Notes under the pieces: model-generated
What the model was told of the DNA's origin: nothing
The model's input: only the letters and a program-made list of their open reading frames with translations
Database searches by the model: none
Shown: in pieces, positions 35,940 through 43,923 of the stretch
Position numbering within the stretch: the stretch's first letter is position 1
Layout: each line of letters begins with the position of its first letter
Made by a program: the position numbers and the translations under genes
Source: DATHGT01 sp035317605
Lineage (GTDB): Bacteria > Methylomirabilota > Methylomirabilia > Rokubacteriales > CSP1-6
Direction of reading: 5' to 3'
Assembly: GCA_035317605.1 (NCBI GenBank)
Contig: DATHGT010000081.1
Span: 1 to 48,196 of the forward strand
DNA length: 48,196 nt

Positions 35940-36946
35940 TATAAAACCCCCCGGCGCGTGCGCAGGAGGTAGACGAAGAACGGGGCGCCGAAGAACGAGG
36001 TGATGATCCCGACCGACAGCTCCGCGGGGGCCACCGCGTTGCGCGCGATGGTGTCGGCGACCAGCAGGAAGGCTCCGCCCCCGACCATGGCCGTCGGCAC
36101 CAGCAACCGGTTGTCGGGGCCGAGCAGCAGCCGGAGCATGTGCGGCACGATGAGTCCCACGAAGCCGATGGGCCCCGCGAACGCGACCACGCTCGCGGTG
36201 AGGAGGGCGGCGGCCACGAAGACCTGGACCTTCACCCGCTCGGCGTCGATCCCGAGCTGACGCGCGGCCTCCTCGCCCAGGGCCAGCACGTTCAGCTCGC
36301 GCGCCTGACTCACGATCGCGGCGAAGCCTGCCGCGGCCAGCGCCGCGAAGACCAGCAGCGAGCGCGCGGGCAGCGGGGCGATGTTGCCGAGCAGCCAGTG
36401 GACGACTCCGCCCAGCCGGTCGATGTCGACGAGCGAGATCAGCACGGTGACCGCGGCCCCGAAGAAGATCCCCACGATCACGCCCGCGAGGAGCAGCGTC
36501 TGGATGGGGAACGTCCCGTGGACGGAGGCGATCAGGTACACGGCCGCCCCCGCCACCAGCGCGCCCCCGAAGCCGAACGCCGCCACCCGCACGGTGTCGA
36601 AGAGCGCGCCGCTGCTTCCGACGAGCTGCCCGACGACCACCCCGAAGGAGGCGCCGGCGGAGACGCCAAGCACCGATGGTTCTGCGAGGGGGTTGCGGGT
36701 GAGGGCCTGGAAGCCCACGCCGGCCACCGCGAGGGCGCCGCCGGCCAGCACGGCGGCGGCGATCCGCGGCAGCCGGAGCCCGAGGATCACGATGTTCTCG
36801 GTCGAGTCCGCGCCGGCCCCCCCGCCCAGCGTCCGGAGGACCGTGAGCGGCGAGAGCCGGGCGCTGCCCAGGAAGACCGCGACCACGGCCACGGCCAGCA
36901 GGATCGCCGCGAGCGTGGCCAGCGCGCCGACGAGCCGGCGCGTCAT
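35939..36946 (-). CDS. btuC: cobalamin ABC transporter permease BtuC
   Basis: A 335-residue FecCD-family permease with about nine or ten helices. Family signatures: LRLPRIAAAVLAGGALAVAG, QALTRNPLAEPSVLGVSAGA, GGVVHWLLGNIA, and FVGLIVPHMLRLLLGPDNR, the last forming the contact loop for the ATPase. ATG 36946 overlaps the btuF stop (ATGA). It forms the inner-membrane channel for corrinoids delivered by BtuF. Confidence 0.95.
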   Translation of the reverse strand: MTRRLVGALATLAAILLAVAVVAVFLGSARLSPLTVLRTLGGGAGADSTENIVILGLRLPRIAAAVLAGGALAVAGVGFQALTRNPLAEPSVLGVSAGASFGVVVGQLVGSSGALFDTVRVAAFGFGGALVAGAAVYLIASVHGTFPIQTLLLAGVIVGIFFGAAVTVLISLVDIDRLGGVVHWLLGNIAPLPARSLLVFAALAAAGFAAIVSQARELNVLALGEEAARQLGIDAERVKVQVFVAAALLTASVVAFAGPIGFVGLIVPHMLRLLLGPDNRLLVPTAMVGGGAFLLVADTIARNAVAPAELSVGIITSFFGAPFFVYLLRTRRGVL

Positions 36947-37854
36947 CGAAACGCCTCGGGATGGATGGCGCGGGCCAGGGTCTCCACGCCATCCACCACG
37001 CGCGGCCCGTAGCGATGCGCGAGATTGCCGTCGATGGCGTGCACGCGCTTGTTCTTGACGGCGGGCAGGCTGACCAGGCGCTCCCACTTGTCCTTCGCGA
37101 TCGGCGGCGCGCCGCTGCCGCTGTGGCTGGCGAGCAGGATCACCTCGGGCGCCCGCGCCACCGCCGCCTCGATACTGAACCGCGGGTAGTCGCCGCGCTC
37201 GTTGGCGGTGATGCTGTCTCCGCCGGCGAGGCCGATCAGCTCGGTCAGCAGCGCCCTGCTCGCGGGAACCAGCAACGGCTCGGGCCAGAGCACGTAGAGC
37301 ACGCGGGGCCGCGGGTACGGGCGCACGGCGTTGGCCACCGCGAACAGCCGGCTCTCGAGTCCGGAGATCAGGGGGCCCAGCGCCGCCTGCCGGCCGGTCA
37401 GCTCGGCGAGACGGCGGGTGACGTCGAGCATCTCGGCGATGCGCTGGGCGTGGACCGCGTAGACCGCGATGCCGAGCTGCTCGAGCCGGGTGAAGGTCTC
37501 CAGCCGATTGCCGGAGGTCGTCGCGATGACCAGGTCGGGCTTGAGGGTGGCGATGGTCTCCAGGCTCGGCGAGACCATCCCGCCCACGCTCGGCTTGTCT
37601 TTCGCCGCCGGCGGGTAATCGCAGAAGTCCGTGCGCCCGACCAGCCGGTCTTCTCCGCCGAGGGCGTAGATCAGCTCGGTCGCGCTCGGCACCAGCGACA
37701 CGATGCGCCGCGGCGGCCCCGCCAGCTTGACCTCGCGCCCGAGCATGTCCACCACGGTCAGCGCGCCCGCGGGCGCGGCGGTCAGCACCAGGAGCGCGGC
37801 CACGAGCAGCACCGCGCACGTCGATCTACCGCAGAGACGCACACACGTCATCAT
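36943..37854 (-). CDS. btuF: cobalamin ABC transporter substrate-binding protein BtuF
   Basis: A 303-residue periplasmic binding protein with a signal peptide (cleavage near PAGA-L, about residue 31). The class III binding-protein pattern is clear: PRRIVSLVPSATELIYALGG, RTDFCDYPP, GGMVSPSLETIATLKPDLVI and the C-terminal KNKRVHAIDGNLAHRYGPRVVDGVETLA. It delivers corrinoid to BtuCD. Overlaps cobT by 4 nt (ATGA). Confidence 0.93.
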   Translation of the reverse strand: MMTCVRLCGRSTCAVLLVAALLVLTAAPAGALTVVDMLGREVKLAGPPRRIVSLVPSATELIYALGGEDRLVGRTDFCDYPPAAKDKPSVGGMVSPSLETIATLKPDLVIATTSGNRLETFTRLEQLGIAVYAVHAQRIAEMLDVTRRLAELTGRQAALGPLISGLESRLFAVANAVRPYPRPRVLYVLWPEPLLVPASRALLTELIGLAGGDSITANERGDYPRFSIEAAVARAPEVILLASHSGSGAPPIAKDKWERLVSLPAVKNKRVHAIDGNLAHRYGPRVVDGVETLARAIHPEAFR

Positions 37855-38948
37855 GACTGCGGTTCGAGCGCCGGCTTCGCCGGCGCAATCGAGGCCCCCT
37901 CCGATTGCGAGACGCCGGCCGATGTGAACGTGGCCATCTCCCGATAGATCAGGGACGCGGCGCGCGCGAGGTGGATGAAGAGCGCCGCGCCCGTGCCCTC
38001 GCCGAGGCGGAGCGAGAGATCGAGGTACGGAACCAGGCCGAGGTGGGCCAGCGCGAGCGCGTGGCCGGGCTCCGCCGAGCGGTGCGACGCGAAGAGCGCG
38101 TGACGCGCGTGCGGCGCGAGCGCGGCCGCGATGAGCCCGGCCGCCGTCGAGATGAACCCGTCGAGCACGACGGGAACCCGGCGCGCGGCCCCGGCGAGGA
38201 CGACGCCGACGAGGCCCGCGATCTCGAAGCCGCCGACCCGCGCGAGCACGTCGAGTCCGTCCGCCGCGTTCGGCCGGTTCACGGCCAGGGCGCGGCGCAC
38301 GGTCTCGACCTTGCGCCGCCAGCCCTCGTCGTCGATGCCGGTGCCCCGTCCGGTCACCGCCTCCGGCGGCGCGCCGACGATCGCCGCGGTGATGGCGGCG
38401 GCGACGGTGGTGTTGCCGATGCCCATCTCGCCGGTCGCGAGCAGATCCGCCCCCGCGTCGATCGCCTCCTCGGCGAGCGCGGCGCCGCGCTCGATCGCGC
38501 GCGTGGCCTGCTCCACGGTCATCGCGGGACCGCGCGCGATGTTGGCGGTCCCCGCCGCGATCGGACAGCTCACGAGACCGACGGCGCGGGGCACGGGCCC
38601 GATCACGCCGAAGTCCGCCACCACCACGCGGGCCCCGGCCCCGCGCGCGAGCACGTTGATGGCGGCGCCGCCGCGCACGAAGTTCTCCACCATCTGGGCC
38701 GTGACCACCTGTGGGTATGCGCTCACGCCCTCCGCGACCACGCCGTGGTCCGCGGCGAACGTGAACACGACGGGCTGGTCCACGCGGGGCGCGCCCCCCG
38801 AGATCGTGGCCAGCCGGAGCGCGATCTCCTCCAGCCGTCCGAGGCTGCCCGGCGGCTTGGTGAGGTCGTCGAGGTGGCGCTGGGCCTCGACGGCGGCCTC
38901 CGGCGCGGGCGGACGGATGGCCTCACGCAGTCTGTGGAGTGACGTCAT
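37851..38948 (-). CDS. cobT: nicotinate-nucleotide:dimethylbenzimidazole phosphoribosyltransferase CobT
   Basis: A 365-residue enzyme that activates the lower ligand base of cobalamin as alpha-ribazole phosphate. Diagnostic segments: LTKPPGSLGRLEEIALRLA, TFAADHGVVAEGVSAYP, GEMGIGNTTVAAAI and VGGFEIAGLVGVVLAGA. Overlaps cobU by 26 nt. A C-terminal extension of about 20 residues (SAGVSQSEGASIAP) goes beyond the usual end. cobS, the next pathway step, is not in the window. Confidence 0.95.
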   Translation of the reverse strand: MTSLHRLREAIRPPAPEAAVEAQRHLDDLTKPPGSLGRLEEIALRLATISGGAPRVDQPVVFTFAADHGVVAEGVSAYPQVVTAQMVENFVRGGAAINVLARGAGARVVVADFGVIGPVPRAVGLVSCPIAAGTANIARGPAMTVEQATRAIERGAALAEEAIDAGADLLATGEMGIGNTTVAAAITAAIVGAPPEAVTGRGTGIDDEGWRRKVETVRRALAVNRPNAADGLDVLARVGGFEIAGLVGVVLAGAARRVPVVLDGFISTAAGLIAAALAPHARHALFASHRSAEPGHALALAHLGLVPYLDLSLRLGEGTGAALFIHLARAASLIYREMATFTSAGVSQSEGASIAPAKPALEPQS

Positions 38949-39477
38949 GTCCCCTTCCCGCGGTCTTGATCGCCACCGGCAGGCCCGCGACCATGAGCGT
39001 GACCTGGTCGCAGGCGGCGGCGAGGCGTTGATTCACGAACCCGAGCAGGTCGCGGAAGCGGACGCCGTCCGCGGTCGGCGGCACCACGCCCTCGCCGACC
39101 TCGTTGGAGACCAGCGTGAGGTCGAAGAGTCCGCGCTCGGCGAGCGCGGCCAGCTCGTCGCCGGCGGCGAGGATGGCCCCGTCGGCGTCGCCGCGCAGCA
39201 GGAGATTGGCCACCCACACGGTGACGCAGTCGACGACGACCGCGTCGGCCTCGCGCGCGAGGGACGCCAGGCGCGACACCGGCGCGAACGGCTCCTCGAT
39301 GGTGAGCCAGTGGCGCGGACGCTCGGCGCGATGGCGGACGATCCGCGCCGCCATGTCGGCGTCGCCGGGCTGGGCGGTGGCGACGAACGCCACGCGGGGC
39401 CGATCGCGAAGGCCGGCGAGCGCGAAGCGACTCTTGCCGCTGCGCGCGCCACCGAGAATGAAGTGAGACGTTGCCAA
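38923..39477 (-). CDS. cobU: adenosylcobinamide kinase / guanylyltransferase CobU
   Basis: A 184-residue P-loop enzyme that phosphorylates adenosylcobinamide and adds GMP. It has Walker A LGGARSGKSRFA at its start, AFVATAQPGDADMAARIVRHRAERP, VVVDCVTVWVANLLL (Walker B region) and LVSNEVGEGVVP. Start is TTG 39477, with GGGAGG upstream; no ATG is available in frame. First gene behind the second cobalamin riboswitch, so cobU-cobT-btuFCD is controlled by B12. Confidence 0.93.
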   Translation of the reverse strand: MATSHFILGGARSGKSRFALAGLRDRPRVAFVATAQPGDADMAARIVRHRAERPRHWLTIEEPFAPVSRLASLAREADAVVVDCVTVWVANLLLRGDADGAILAAGDELAALAERGLFDLTLVSNEVGEGVVPPTADGVRFRDLLGFVNQRLAAACDQVTLMVAGLPVAIKTAGRGHDVTPQTA

Positions 39478-39518
39478 GGCGCCCGCGTCCTCCCTCGAAG
39501 ACCGGTGGATGTCACGCG

Positions 39519-39678
39519 CCCGGGCGGGTTTCCTGGCTCTCGGATCGTCCTACTCCCCGCACCTTCCCAGCCGCCACGACACGACGGCCAGTGGTCTTTC
39601 GCGGGTTTCGTCCCCGATCACAGTGACGGGGTCGCGGCGGCTTCTCACCGCCTTCCCTACACCCGGGTGCACACTCGG
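39519..39678 (-). promoter_or_regulatory. cobalamin riboswitch upstream of cobU
   Basis: On the minus strand: GTGCACCCGGGTGTAGGGAA at the 5' end, the core CGTCACTGTGATCGGGGAC (complement of about 39610-39628), and the B12 box GAGCCAGGAAACCCGCCC (39522-39539). It lies about 40 nt before the cobU TTG. The space from here to the mlaC-like start (39679-39866) holds no gene. Confidence 0.92.
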
Positions 39679-39866
39679 AACGGAATTTTTTCCGTTTCCG
39701 ACGGCGTCACGCGCCTGACGGCGCGTTCCTTCCCTACCCTCCACGAACAGGTTGCGCGGCGAAATCCGCGCGCGAACGCGGCGTTAACGCAACGCCGAGA
39801 CATTACCACAGGTCGTCATGGGTTGACGTTCTAGTCGTGGCACCGCCGTTGCACACCTCTCCGCGC

Positions 39867-40499
39867 ATGCGTACTCAATGGATCGGCCTAGGAATCGTGG
39901 TGAGTCTGGTGGTAGCGATGGCGATGCCGGCGATGGCCGGGGCGCCGACTGATCAGCTGAAGCAGCGCGTGGACGAAGTCATCAAAGTGGTGGACGATCC
40001 CGCGCTCGCCAGCAAGCCGGCCGAACGTCACGCGGCCGTGCGCAAGATCGCCGAGGATGTCTTCGACTATCCCGACACCGCGCAGCGCGCCCTCGGCCCG
40101 CACTGGAACGCGCGCAGCCCGCAAGAGCGCCAGGAGTTCGTGACGCTGTTCGCCGACCTGCTCGATCGCGCCTACATCGGCAAGATCGATCTCTACCAGG
40201 GCGAGAAGGTCCGCTACGCCGGCGACACCGTGGAGGGCGATCAGGCGACCGTCAAGACGCGGATCGTGACCAAGAAGGGCAGCGAGGTGCCCGTCGACTA
40301 TCGCATGCACCTGAACAACGGCCGCTGGCTCGTGTACGACGTGATCATCGAAGGCGTGAGCCTCATCTCGAACTACCGCACGCAGTTCAACAAGGTCGTG
40401 CAGACCGAGTCCTATCCGGCCCTCGTCCAGAAGCTCAAGGCCAAGGAGACCGAGCCCGCGGCGAGCGCCGCACCCAAAGAGCGCCGCACCCAACCCTGA
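39867..40499 (+). CDS. MlaC-like phospholipid-binding protein
   Basis: A 210-residue exported protein (signal peptide ending near MAGA, about residue 25). The mature part QLKQRVDEVIKVVDDP, FDYPDTAQRALGPHWNARSPQERQEFVTLFADLLDRAYIGKID and YRMHLNNGRWLVYDVIIEGVSLISNYRTQF is the MlaC/Ttg2D pattern, and also that of HpnM in hopanoid clusters. Such proteins carry phospholipids (or hopanoids) between inner and outer membranes. The usual mlaDEF partners are not adjacent. GTG at 39837 is an alternative start. Given HpnJ in the same window, a hopanoid role is worth considering but not shown. Confidence 0.88.
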   Translation: MRTQWIGLGIVVSLVVAMAMPAMAGAPTDQLKQRVDEVIKVVDDPALASKPAERHAAVRKIAEDVFDYPDTAQRALGPHWNARSPQERQEFVTLFADLLDRAYIGKIDLYQGEKVRYAGDTVEGDQATVKTRIVTKKGSEVPVDYRMHLNNGRWLVYDVIIEGVSLISNYRTQFNKVVQTESYPALVQKLKAKETEPAASAAPKERRTQP

Positions 40500-40514
40500 C
40501 GCTCGTGGTAGATT

Positions 40515-40538
40515 GGCCGCCTCCCAAAGGAGGCGGCC
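40515..40538 (+). promoter_or_regulatory. perfect hairpin covering the ribosome binding site
   Basis: A 10-bp perfect stem (GGCCGCCTCC 40515-40524, GGAGGCGGCC 40529-40538) with a CAAA loop ends directly before the ATG at 40539. The right arm contains the Shine-Dalgarno GGAGG (40529-40533, five bases from the ATG), so folding should hide it. There is no T-run, so it is not a standard terminator. Confidence 0.85.
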
Positions 40539-41381
40539 ATGTCTTTCGTCCGATCCGACGTCCTCAAGCTGACGGCGGCCCTCGTGCTCACCCTCGCCCT
40601 CGTGCTCCCCGCGGCGCCGCTGGCGCAGCAGGGCGGGAAGGTCGAGGTGCTCTGGCTCGGTCAGGCGACGTTCAAGATCACCTCGCCCGGCGGCAAGGTG
40701 ATCGTGCTCGACCCGTTCCTCGTCAACAACCCGAAGACGCCGGCGCAGTACAAGAATCTCGACGCGCTCGGCAAGGTCGATCTGATCCTGGTCACCCACG
40801 GTCACGGCGATCACGTGGGCGACGTGAAGGACCTGGCCGCGAAGACGCACGCGAAGGTCTACGGGCCGGCCGGGCTCATCGCGACCCTCATCGACCTCGG
40901 CTGGATTCCGGGTGAGCAGGGCGTGCGGTTCGGCAAGAGCGGCAAGGTGCAGCCGCTCGGTCCCCAGATCACGATCACCCAGGTGCGCGCCGAGCACTCG
41001 TCGGAGGTGACGGTCACCGATCCGGCGACCAAGAAGTCGACCACGCATCCCGGCGGCGAGCCCGCGGGCTTCATCATCGAGCTGGAGAACGGGTTCAAGG
41101 TCTACCACATGGGCGACACGGGCCTCTTCGGCGACATGAAGCTGATCGCGGACTACTACAAGCCCGACCTCGTGCTGATGCCGATCGGCGGCCACTTCGT
41201 GATGGATCCCAAGGACGCCGCCTACGCCACGAAAGAATGGCTCAAGCCGAAGTTCGTGATCCCCATGCACTACGGCACGTTCCCCGTACTCAAGGGCACG
41301 CCCCAGGAGTACATGGCCGCACTCGGCCAGACCTCGACCAAGGTCTTCCCGATCAACCCCGGCGACAAGCTGGAGTTCTGA
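40539..41381 (+). CDS. exported metallo-beta-lactamase-fold hydrolase (UPF0173-like)
   Basis: A 280-residue protein with a signal peptide (cleavage near LAQQ, about residue 29) and a metallo-beta-lactamase fold: VTHGHGDHVGD (HxHxDH), the later His in RAEHSSE, GDTGLFGDM (bridging Asp), and PMHYGTFPVL at the end. The layout is that of UPF0173/UlaG-like metal-dependent hydrolases, which are usually cytoplasmic; export is unusual. Substrate unknown. It follows the MlaC-like gene by 39 nt, most of which is the hairpin over its ribosome site. Confidence 0.85.
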   Translation: MSFVRSDVLKLTAALVLTLALVLPAAPLAQQGGKVEVLWLGQATFKITSPGGKVIVLDPFLVNNPKTPAQYKNLDALGKVDLILVTHGHGDHVGDVKDLAAKTHAKVYGPAGLIATLIDLGWIPGEQGVRFGKSGKVQPLGPQITITQVRAEHSSEVTVTDPATKKSTTHPGGEPAGFIIELENGFKVYHMGDTGLFGDMKLIADYYKPDLVLMPIGGHFVMDPKDAAYATKEWLKPKFVIPMHYGTFPVLKGTPQEYMAALGQTSTKVFPINPGDKLEF

Positions 41382-41450
41382 TCGCCCCGGCACTGTCACG
41401 GAAAGGATACAAATTGACAGCGTAGGGCCGGCCGCGGACACTACGCGCCG

Positions 41451-41879
41451 ATGGCCGTGGACGACGCCGCTCTCGACCGGCTACGCGAGGATCTGCTCGT
41501 CGCGATCCGCGCCGCCCTCCTCGACTCCGAGCACCGCATCCGCGGAGAGATCGTCGACGCGGTGTCGGCGTCGGAGCACCGCGTCCGCGGGGAGATCACC
41601 GATGCGATCTCGGCGTCGGAGCACCGCATCCGCGGGGAGATCACCGATGCGGTGTCGGCCTCGGAGCACCGCATCCGCGGGGAGATTACCGACGCGGTCT
41701 CGGTGTCGGAGCAGCGCATCCGCGGGGAGATCGCCGACGCGATGTCGGCCTCGGAGTACCGCGTCCGCGAGGAGATCTCGGCGTCGGAGACCCGGCTCGA
41801 AACCCGACTCGAAGCTCGACTCGAGGCACGACTCGGCGCCAGGATTGATGCTCCGCGGCGGAAACGCGTCGACACATAG
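41451..41879 (+). CDS. 15-residue-repeat coiled-coil protein
   Basis: A 142-residue protein built from five full and one partial copy of a 15-residue unit, SEHRIRGEITDAVSA (from residue 26), then an ExRLE-type stretch (ETRLETRLEARLEARL) and a basic end. The pattern of apolar residues in each unit suggests a long helical or coiled-coil rod. No signal peptide or membrane segment. I do not recognise a named family. The reading frame on the opposite strand over the repeat is also open, an effect of composition. A 53-residue coiled-coil reading frame follows after 2 nt, probably a partner. Confidence 0.65.
   Translation: MAVDDAALDRLREDLLVAIRAALLDSEHRIRGEIVDAVSASEHRVRGEITDAISASEHRIRGEITDAVSASEHRIRGEITDAVSVSEQRIRGEIADAMSASEYRVREEISASETRLETRLEARLEARLGARIDAPRRKRVDT
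41526..41783 (+). repeat. 45-nt tandem repeat
   Basis: Five complete 45-nt units starting at 41526, 41571, 41616, 41661 and 41706, plus a 33-nt partial unit. The units are highly similar at DNA level (GAGCACCGCATCCGCGG in most), which points to recent expansion. The period is a multiple of three, so copy-number change would keep the frame. Confidence 0.9.
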
Positions 41880-41881
41880 GC

Positions 41882-42043
41882 GTGGTGGCCGAAGACCTCA
41901 CCTCGAAGATCGCCCTCGTCGCGGAAGGCGTCATCACGCTCACGGAACGCCTCAGCGCCGAGATGAGCGAAGGATTCGAGGTCCTCGACCGCAGACTTCT
42001 GCGGCTCGAGACCCGCCTCCTCTCCAGTCCCGAGCGCAGCTAG
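41882..42043 (+). CDS. small 53-residue coiled-coil protein
   Basis: A short reading frame starting GTG 41882 (or GTG 41885), two bases after the repeat-protein stop, in another frame. The product reads VAEDLTSKIALVAEGV, then TLTERLSAEMSEGFEVLDRR and a LRLETRLL end, with a clear heptad-like pattern of apolar residues. This resembles small coiled-coil proteins that often occur in environmental bacterial genomes, function unknown. Tight spacing suggests coupling to the upstream gene. Confidence 0.5.
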   Translation: MVAEDLTSKIALVAEGVITLTERLSAEMSEGFEVLDRRLLRLETRLLSSPERS

Positions 42044-42160
42044 CAGTGCGAGGCCCACAAGAAGGTGGGAGCTATAGGCAGAGATGGGACCCGAGAGAGG
42101 CGGCGCGAGCCTGACGACGCTCGCAATGTGAGATAACCACCGACAGGAAGGGATCGAGCC

Positions 42161-43186
42161 ATGGCATCAGCCTATCGCAACGCCGGCTTGGCAAAGGGAA
42201 GCGCCGCCGACCACGAGCTCGTCAAGGCATTGCAGCGCGATCTTCGCGCGCTGGGCTATCTCCGGCAGGGCATCGACGGTGATTTCGGGGCGGGCACCCA
42301 TCTGGCGGTGTGTCGGTTGCAGCACGACCTGCTGCACAACGACGGATCATCGACGTCGGGCGACGGCAACGCCCCGTGCGCCGTGCGGGATTTCAACGCG
42401 GGTCGCGTGACCTCGACCGACGGCGTCGTTGCTGCGGGCTTGGCCGACTGTATCGCCGATCTCTTGGCGGCCGACAGCTACCCCAAGCTGCCCAGCGCCG
42501 CCGATCCCCGTGCGGCCAACGCGGCCGCGGTCGGGCAGATCGCCAACGCGCCCAGCACGGTCGCACCAACTCCGTTCATGCTCGCCATGTTCCGCCAGGA
42601 GAGCAATCTGCAGCACTACCGCGTCCCCGCCGGCGCGAACTCGGACAATTTCGTCACCCTCGGCCTGGACACGAAGTTCGAGGACCAACAGAACCGCGTG
42701 ACGTCGCGCGGCTATGGCCTGGGCCAATTCACGATCTTCCATCACCCGCCCCGCCCGGCCGAGGTCAGCGACTTCATCGTCGATCCCGTGCGAAATGTGG
42801 CCAAGGCGCACCGCGAATTCCGCGAGAAGTTCGACAGGTTCGTCGCCAGCCCGCTGCCCGTCGGAGCCGAGGACCGCCACGCCGAGCATCCAGGTGAGCC
42901 CTTACGGACGTGCAAATTCCCGCCAGGCGATCCCCGTTTCCTGCGCGATTGCCGCACCTGCGCCGCCGAGGCGCCCAAACTGATCATCCGGGCCGACACC
43001 CCCGTGATGACCGGGTCTGCCACGAAATACGGCGACCAGACGCTGTACAACGAATACCCGCTCACCGGCGTGCCCGACCGCGCGGCCCTTCCATGCGACT
43101 GGCCCTATGCCGCGCGGCGCTACAACGGCAGCGGCCCGCTATCCTATAATTACCAGTCCCGCATCCTGCGCAATCTGGTGACCTGA
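42161..43186 (+). CDS. peptidoglycan-binding, lysozyme-like protein
   Basis: A 341-residue protein with no signal peptide. Residues about 18-60 form a PG_binding_1-like repeat (LVKALQRDLRALGYLRQGIDGDFG...THLAVCRLQ). The central part FMLAMFRQESNLQHYRVP followed by SRGYGLGQFTIF has the Glu-then-GxGxxQ layout of lysozyme-like or lytic transglycosylase folds (Glu about 147). The C-terminal part is Cys-rich (LRTCKF, LRDCRTCAAE) and unknown. Codon use is less GC-rich than neighbouring genes, hinting at transfer. It could be a phage-type endolysin or a secreted cell-wall effector. Start ATG 42161 has AGGAAGGG upstream. Confidence 0.6.
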   Translation: MASAYRNAGLAKGSAADHELVKALQRDLRALGYLRQGIDGDFGAGTHLAVCRLQHDLLHNDGSSTSGDGNAPCAVRDFNAGRVTSTDGVVAAGLADCIADLLAADSYPKLPSAADPRAANAAAVGQIANAPSTVAPTPFMLAMFRQESNLQHYRVPAGANSDNFVTLGLDTKFEDQQNRVTSRGYGLGQFTIFHHPPRPAEVSDFIVDPVRNVAKAHREFREKFDRFVASPLPVGAEDRHAEHPGEPLRTCKFPPGDPRFLRDCRTCAAEAPKLIIRADTPVMTGSATKYGDQTLYNEYPLTGVPDRAALPCDWPYAARRYNGSGPLSYNYQSRILRNLVT

Positions 43187-43198
43187 GCGTCGCGGCCG

Positions 43199-43272
43199 CT
43201 AGCGCCTGTCCTTTTCGGCGTAGCTGACGGCCAGGCCGACGCCGGCGTCGGACTGGATGCCGAAGGGTGGGT
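43199..43272 (-). pseudogene. 3'-end fragment of a DUF169 gene
   Basis: The stretch 43219-43271 matches 44794-44846, the 3' end of the intact DUF169 gene, at 50 of 53 bases. Read on the minus strand in frame it gives PFGIQSDAGVGLAVSYAEKD followed by two Arg and a stop at 43199-43201, against PFGIQSDAGAGLAVSYESKK in the intact protein. The rest of the gene upstream is gone. Confidence 0.8.
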
Positions 43273-43547
43273 TTGCCCGGCCCGCTTTCGGCACCGCCCC
43301 GTGAAACGCTCAGCTGACGCGGTTTTCTACGCATTCCCCGTCACGTAGCGCGTGTCGGTTACTGCAACGTGAGTGAGCGCGAATGAGCAGAAGTAGACGG
43401 GTTTTCGTTGTGGCGTACGGGCGAAATACGGGCCGGCACTGGCCCCGTGCTGAGCGGCTCTTATTTCGCGAAATTTGTTGGGGGGGGCTTGAGCACTCGA
43501 TGCGTTCTACCGGCCCGTCGCGGTCGCGGCAACGGGGCCGTGGCAAT

Positions 43548-43846
43548 TCAGGGAAACCGCTGTTCGATAACCGATCGCAGGTTGTATACGGCGATGTTGA
43601 CGATTGAGCGGAAGCGCTCGGGATTCGTGCCCCACCGTTGCCACTTGCGGGGGCTCAGCCAGATTTCCAGATAACTGCACGCCTTACCGACCTTTTCCCG
43701 GAAGTACGGGTCCGCTGAGGCAATGCGAAATGCGAACTCGATTTGCTTAAAAGCCTGTTCCGCGACTCGTCTGAGATGCCGCCCGGCCCCGCCGGCAAAA
43801 AGGACTCCAACTCGCTATACGGCGCCAATGCTTCGTCTCGCGTCAT
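43548..43846 (-). pseudogene. frameshifted small gene
   Basis: From ATG 43846 one frame reads MTRDEALAPYSELESFLP. A second frame continues with HLRRVAEQAFKQIEFAFRIA, then ASADPYFREKVGKACSYLEI and WLSPRKWQRWGTNPERFRSI, to a stop at 43548-43550. Both parts look like real protein, and a shift near the five-base A/T run at 43797-43801 would join them into about 98 residues. Either a broken gene, a sequencing slip in the run, or a programmed frameshift. Family not recognised. Confidence 0.6.
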
Positions 43847-43889
43847 TTCCCAGACCCTCCGACAACCAACTGGCGTGGGAGCGGGCGTC

Positions 43890-43923
43890 GCGACTCTACA
43901 GCGGCCGTCGAAAGGTTGTCAAT
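43890..43923. repeat. 34-nt direct repeat, copy 1
   Basis: Shares GCGACTCTAC at one end and AAAGGTTGTCAAT at the other with copy 2 (44129-44162); the middle 11 bases differ. Each copy sits at the 3' end of a minus-strand small gene. Next to copy 1, GACAACC (43861-43867) and GGTTGTC (43914-43920) form a 7-bp inverted repeat bounding a 60-bp segment. Confidence 0.75.

Noticed and set aside
41441..42058. 205-codon minus-strand frame across the 45-nt repeats
   Set aside because: Also open and repetitive, but it is rich in Ser/Arg (ISPRMRCSE units) and lacks a fold pattern, while the plus frame gives regular coiled-coil units and a coupled partner.
43272..43547. Possible genes in the left part of the island
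   Set aside because: Frames on both strands are short, mutually overlapping and without protein-like patterns or ribosome sites.
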